DNA from: an uncultured Bacteroides sp.
GTDB taxonomy: Bacteria > Bacteroidota > Bacteroidia > Bacteroidales > Bacteroidaceae
Length of the DNA: 64,000 nt
NCBI GenBank assembly: GCA_900552075.1
Contig: URYL01000010.1
Coordinates: 62,001-126,000 of the forward strand
Direction: 5' to 3'
Shown: positions 59,911 to 64,000 of the stretch, piece by piece
Numbering within the stretch: position 1 is the stretch's first letter
Layout of the letters: the number at the start of each line of letters is the position of its first letter
The notes under the pieces: generated by a model
The model's database searches: none
Seen by the model: the letters and a program-made list of their open reading frames with translations, nothing else
Told to the model about the DNA's origin: nothing
Made by a program: the position numbers and the translations under genes

Positions 59911-60305
59911 TGAACTTACTATTTAAACTAGTTTTATTAGTGGGATTATATAGGTAATCTAACAAACTTGATTATTAGTATCAATTTTAATGGCATGCTA
60001 ATAAGTAGAAATGATAAATTTATTTTTATGCTATCTTTTTAGTGTTCTATGAAGTTGTTGGGATAGTTGAAAAAATTACTTTGTTTATTATAAACTTATA
60101 GCGAAATGTATAATCAAATATTTATTATATGATGGGTGACTTTATATAGTGTTTATTTACAATTAAACGTATGATTGAATGCTGATGATATATTTTATGA
60201 TTTTACTGGATATGCCTAATAGAGTCTATTGATATTTAGGCTTTAATCTGTTATCACTTGTTGGAATGTTGATGAATAATAACATTATTAAAAACTGATT
60301 TAGTT
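59911..60305. other. AT-rich intergenic stretch before the GH43 genes
   Basis: About 395 bp with very low GC and stops in all frames. I see no gene, repeat or convincing promoter. A separate promoter for the GH43 pair may lie here. Confidence 0.5.
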
Positions 60306-62393
60306 ATGAAGCTATATTTGATATTATTTCTTATAGGTATAGGTGTGGGGGAAATATCTGCTCAATCTTGGAAAGCAGATAATGGCAATGGCACGTACAC
60401 TAATCCACTTTTTTACGATGAATGTTCAGATCCAGATGTGATTAGAGTTGGTAATGATTTCTATTTGACGAGTACAACGATGCATAGTATTCCAGGCTTG
60501 CCGGTATGGCATTCAAGGGATTTGGTTAATTGGGAGTTGTTGAGCTATGCTTTAACTGGTTCTAATTTGGGCGAAGAGTTTAAATTGGGGCGAGGTGAAG
60601 AGATATATGGACAAGGTATATGGGCACCATGTATACGTTACCATCAGGGCGTTTTTTATATCTTCTCCAATATAAATCATTTGGGACTACAGGTTTTTAC
60701 ATCTACAGATCCTTGTGGCCCTTGGGTGAGACATAATATTGGAAAAGACATTTATGATTTGTCTGTTTTGTTTGAGGATGAAAAAATCTATGTAGTTTAT
60801 GGACAAACAATTATTAAGTTAGTGGAGCTTAAGAAGGATTTAAGTGGGATTGTGGAGGGGACAGAAAGAGTTATTATCTCAGACGGATATGCTATGGGAG
60901 AAGGAAGTCATTTTTATAAAATTGGTGGTAAATATTATATTCTTAGTGCAGACAATGGTAGGATGCAATGTGCTCGTGCTGAAAATATAAATGGTCCATA
61001 TGAGACAGTGACTATAAGTTCTCGTGAAACTATGGGGACTCAACGAGGATGGTGGACGATGAATGTTGGGCAAGATTCACCTTTGCCCTTACCGGGAGAT
61101 TCATTGATTCTTGCAAAAGCTTCGGAAAATTTTATGGGATCTGTACCTATGCATCAAGGGGGAATAGTGGACTTGCCAAATGGTGAATGGTGGGGGATTT
61201 CTATGATGGATTTTCGTTCAGTTGGGCGAACTATATTTTTGTCTCCAGTGACTTGGGTAGATTCTTGGCCCTATTTCGGCTTAAAAAATAATTTAGGACG
61301 TTCTCCACGTACATGGTATAAGCCCAATATAGAGATTAAAGATATTGTTCCTAGTGCTTATATTCCTTTTACAAGGAATGATGATTTTGATAAAGAATCG
61401 CTTTCTAGTGCTTGGCAATGGAATCATAAGCCTGTCCAAGGGAAGTGGAGACTGACTAAAGGAAAATTGAAATTACACACAATGCCGGCAGAAGATTTTT
61501 TAGAAGCAAAAAATACATTAACTCAACGAGGCGTTGGTCCAATTTCATGTGCTACTGTAGAGTTGGATGGAGCTAAACTGAAAGCGGGAGATGTGGCTGG
61601 TTTAGGATTAATGAATATTCCATATGCTTGGGTAGGTATGTCTAAGAAAGGAAAAGAATTTATTCTGAGATATTATGATTTATATCGAAATAAGACTATA
61701 GTTCGTCAAGTTACATCATCTTATATTACATTACGGGTTTGGGGAGATTTTGATAATGATTGGGCAGTTCTGAGTTTTAGTGTTGATGGAAGGAGTTTTG
61801 AGAATATTGGTGATACTATATGTTTGCCTTATCAGTTAAAGACATTTCAGGGAACTCGGTATGCTCTTTTTGCATATAATGAAAATGGAGTGGAGGGAGG
61901 ATACGCTGCATTCGATAATTTTAAGCTCGATGAACCTATGGCAGATCGTACAAGAAATTTGCCAGTGGGACAAACGATTATTCTTGTGAATAAAGGTGAT
62001 AAAAGACAGATGTGGGCTAATCCACATGGCATTGTATGCCCATCATGGAGCTCTCAGGTTAAGAATGATAGTTGTTTTGTTTTTAAAGTTCATGATCGAG
62101 GTAAAGGACGTGTAGCTCTTGAGGCGATGAATGGGATGGGATTTATTACTATTGTAGGTGTTGGATTAGCTGCTGATGTTCGTCTTATTAAAGAAGAAAC
62201 GGATGGCAGTCTTTTTATGTGGCAGGATATGTTAAGAGGGGAATGTATGTTACTTTCTTTAAAGACTAATCGTTTCGTTGGATTGAATCCTGTAACAGGA
62301 GAATTATATTCAGCAGATTGGCCTGGTACTCTTCCTGCTAGGAAAGATGGAACAGTTTTTGAATGGAAGGTGGTTTCTGGAATTAATAATTGA
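60306..62393 (+). CDS. GH43-family beta-xylosidase/arabinofuranosidase with extra C-terminal domain
   Basis: A 695-residue secreted enzyme: signal peptide ending in EISAQ, a five-bladed propeller GH43 domain (about 28-340) and C-terminal domains. Catalytic residues fit: general base Asp42 in CSDPDVIRV, pKa-modulating Asp151 in YDLSVLFED, and general acid Glu199 in MGEGSHFYKIGGKYYIL. Residues about 355-545 look like a concanavalin-like sandwich, common behind GH43 domains. Residues about 560-695 (for example LEAMNGMGFITI, LLSLKTNRFVGLNPVTG, DGTVFEWKVV) resemble a beta-trefoil/fascin-like fold and may bind sugar. Likely substrates are xylose- or arabinose-containing glycans. The next gene starts 4 bp later. 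Confidence 0.88.
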   Translation: MKLYLILFLIGIGVGEISAQSWKADNGNGTYTNPLFYDECSDPDVIRVGNDFYLTSTTMHSIPGLPVWHSRDLVNWELLSYALTGSNLGEEFKLGRGEEIYGQGIWAPCIRYHQGVFYIFSNINHLGLQVFTSTDPCGPWVRHNIGKDIYDLSVLFEDEKIYVVYGQTIIKLVELKKDLSGIVEGTERVIISDGYAMGEGSHFYKIGGKYYILSADNGRMQCARAENINGPYETVTISSRETMGTQRGWWTMNVGQDSPLPLPGDSLILAKASENFMGSVPMHQGGIVDLPNGEWWGISMMDFRSVGRTIFLSPVTWVDSWPYFGLKNNLGRSPRTWYKPNIEIKDIVPSAYIPFTRNDDFDKESLSSAWQWNHKPVQGKWRLTKGKLKLHTMPAEDFLEAKNTLTQRGVGPISCATVELDGAKLKAGDVAGLGLMNIPYAWVGMSKKGKEFILRYYDLYRNKTIVRQVTSSYITLRVWGDFDNDWAVLSFSVDGRSFENIGDTICLPYQLKTFQGTRYALFAYNENGVEGGYAAFDNFKLDEPMADRTRNLPVGQTIILVNKGDKRQMWANPHGIVCPSWSSQVKNDSCFVFKVHDRGKGRVALEAMNGMGFITIVGVGLAADVRLIKEETDGSLFMWQDMLRGECMLLSLKTNRFVGLNPVTGELYSADWPGTLPARKDGTVFEWKVVSGINN

Positions 62394-62397
62394 AGAT

Positions 62398-63993
62398 ATG
62401 GTAAAATTACGGTTCATTATATTGTTTTTGTTTTGTTTATTTATAGCTTATTTTAGTTGTGCTCAGAATTCTACACAATGGGGCAATTGGATGGTATGGG
62501 GGGAGTATCAGGATTCTCTTTATCGGAATCCTGTTATTCCTGCAGATTTTAGTGATATAGATTGCATACGAGTAAAGGATGATTATTATGCAATTAGTTC
62601 TACTTTTCAGTTTTCTCCAGGAGTAACTATTTTACATTCCAAAGATTTAGTGAATTGGCGGATATGTGGTCATGCAGTGGAAGATTTAACCCAGATAGGT
62701 CCTGAATATGGTTGGAATAAAATGAATCGTTATGCTCGTGGGATTTGGGCTGGTACGATTCGATACCATCAAAATAGATTTTATATATTTTTTGGCACTC
62801 CTGATGAAGGATTTTTTATGACTTCTGCACCCAAACCAGAAGGTCCTTGGGAACCTTTGCATCCTATTATGAGAGAGGCTGGATGGGATGATTGTTCAGT
62901 TTTGTTTGATGATAATGGTGAAGTGTGCTTTGTAGGGACCCATTTTTCAGATAATTATAAGTCTTATTTGTTCCGCATGTCATCTGATGCAAAAAAAATA
63001 AACGGGTCATCAGCTATTTTGGTTAATGAAGGAAATGGTCGTGAGGCCAGTAAACTGATAAAAGTAAACGGTTGGTATTATTTGATATTCAGTGAGTATA
63101 AACCTGGTATAGGACGTTATGTCATGGCAAAAAGATCTAAGAGTCTGTTTGGCCCTTATAGTGAAGAGAGGCAATTGGCTTTACCGTCTGTAGATGCTAT
63201 GGAACCGAATCAAGGAGGTTTGATTGATAATACGAATGGAAAGTGGTATTTTCTTACTCATCATGGTACTGGTGATTGGGCAGGACGTCAGGTTAGTTTA
63301 TTACCAGTAACTTGGATAAATGGATGGCCGATTATAGGAGAAGTTCTGTCAGGGAATATTGGGACAATGTCTTGGGGGGGAAAGATGCCAAAAGGAGAGG
63401 ATGATTCAAAATTTTATATTGCTCGCAGTGATGACTTTGATTCTTTGTCTATTTCTTGTCAATGGCAATGGAATTATTGTCCACGCAAAGATATGTTTTC
63501 TTTAGATGAACGGCATGGCTGGCTTCGGTTAAAAGCTTTTATACCTTTGAGAAAGAATGAACTTTTGACTGCGGGAAATACATTGTCTCAAAGATGCTTT
63601 CGTACTAAGTTTAATAAAGTGACTATTAAATTGGATTTGTCCGGATTTGTCGATGGGCAAAAAGCAGGATTGTGCCATTTTTCAAAGAAATATTCTTCTT
63701 TAGGTATATCTCAGTATGATGGAGAAAAGAATTTGGAATATATTGTAAATGGTTCTCCCGTGCTAAAAATAAAATGTGTAGGAAGGTTTATCTGGCTGCG
63801 TTCTGTATGGGGAAGTGATGGTATTTCTCAATATTATTACAGTTTTGATGGAGATAACTTTTTTTCGTTTGGAGAATCTTATCAGTTAAGTTTTGGAAAT
63901 TATCGGGGGGACCGTATAGGTATTTATTGTTATAATAACAATGAAGAGAAAGGTTATGTAGATGTGGATTATTTTCATTATGAAATGGAATAG
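62398..63993 (+). CDS. GH43-family glycoside hydrolase (second)
   Basis: A 531-residue secreted enzyme. The signal peptide ends at YFSCAQ. The catalytic propeller covers about 40-335: general base Asp53 in DFSDIDCIRV, pKa-modulating Asp164 or 165 in GWDDCSVLFDDNG, and general acid Glu216 in GREASKLIKVNGWYYLIF. The C-terminal 180 residues are a sandwich-like domain (SQWQWNY, YYYSFDGDNFFSFGESYQL). The ATG at 62398, 4 bp after the previous stop, is preferred over an upstream frame opening at 62347. It is close to the family of two-domain xylosidases and arabinofuranosidases. The two genes are surely in one operon. The window ends 7 bp after its stop. Confidence 0.88.
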   Translation: MVKLRFIILFLFCLFIAYFSCAQNSTQWGNWMVWGEYQDSLYRNPVIPADFSDIDCIRVKDDYYAISSTFQFSPGVTILHSKDLVNWRICGHAVEDLTQIGPEYGWNKMNRYARGIWAGTIRYHQNRFYIFFGTPDEGFFMTSAPKPEGPWEPLHPIMREAGWDDCSVLFDDNGEVCFVGTHFSDNYKSYLFRMSSDAKKINGSSAILVNEGNGREASKLIKVNGWYYLIFSEYKPGIGRYVMAKRSKSLFGPYSEERQLALPSVDAMEPNQGGLIDNTNGKWYFLTHHGTGDWAGRQVSLLPVTWINGWPIIGEVLSGNIGTMSWGGKMPKGEDDSKFYIARSDDFDSLSISCQWQWNYCPRKDMFSLDERHGWLRLKAFIPLRKNELLTAGNTLSQRCFRTKFNKVTIKLDLSGFVDGQKAGLCHFSKKYSSLGISQYDGEKNLEYIVNGSPVLKIKCVGRFIWLRSVWGSDGISQYYYSFDGDNFFSFGESYQLSFGNYRGDRIGIYCYNNNEEKGYVDVDYFHYEME

Positions 63994-64000
63994 TTTGGAT

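Overview
The window looks like a chromosome segment of a gut Bacteroidales species of the Bacteroides/Phocaeicola type. The evidence is a SusC/SusD pair with an ECF sigma factor and FecR-like anti-sigma factor, several outer-membrane receptors with a carboxypeptidase-regulatory-like N-terminal domain, Bacteroidetes-type promoters (TAnnTTTG near -7), almost no Shine-Dalgarno sequences, and a mobilizable island of the Bacteroides kind. Everything was read by eye; no database search was run.

Region 1 (1-11.3 kb) is a duplicated and decaying receptor/regulator neighbourhood. Two intact outer-membrane receptors (376-2703, 8096-10444), a membrane-spanning TPR/HTH regulator (3282-5090), a DUF4377-like lipoprotein, a DUF6624-like protein and a LuxR/NarL-type regulator (10562-11326, minus) are interleaved with gene remnants. 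The remnants are a DUF1703-type ATPase end (1-178), a second copy of the LuxR 3' end (2998-3096), two receptor N-termini (about 5470-5657 and 7960-8065) and a frameshifted umuC start (7597-7830). A palindrome upstream of the first receptor has a degenerate copy upstream of the second.

Region 2 (11.4-37.2 kb) is mostly core genome: dnaE, trxA, nrdDG behind a cobalamin riboswitch, a tRNA nucleotidyltransferase, a transglutaminase-like lipoprotein, a thioesterase, an O-acetylhomoserine sulfhydrylase with an 11-G tract, an iron-type alcohol dehydrogenase, pnp, a thioredoxin-fold lipoprotein without CXXC, greA, a HIT protein, a TonB-dependent receptor, a mannose-1-phosphate guanylyltransferase and tRNA-Leu(CAA). 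It also holds a GH3 remnant, a MITE-like element and one copy of a 92-bp array of CACACTGTG sites at exact 21-bp spacing.

Region 3 (37.17-48.21 kb) is an 11-kb integrated mobilizable element in the 3' end of tRNA-Leu, bounded by a 14-bp direct repeat. It carries a hypothetical gene, an excisionase-like HTH gene, a RepA-like ATPase, a primase, a candidate oriT, two mobilization genes, a membrane coiled-coil gene, a Kup potassium transporter as probable cargo, a PD-(D/E)XK (DUF1016) nuclease and a tyrosine recombinase. The left end brings a terminator for the tRNA gene, whose original terminator now lies beyond the right end.

Region 4 (48.3-64 kb) has a Fic protein, a YczE-like/cytidylate-kinase-like fusion divergent from an AraC regulator, a sugar O-acetyltransferase, the second 92-bp array in inverted orientation, and a polysaccharide utilization locus: lipoprotein, ECF sigma, FecR, SusC with STN domain, SusD and two GH43 enzymes. 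Base composition falls sharply within FecR and again after the STN domain of SusC, which suggests that the glycan-specific part was exchanged. The expected circuit is: substrate bound by SusC/D signals through STN and FecR to release the sigma factor, and the GH43 enzymes trim a xylose- or arabinose-containing glycan.
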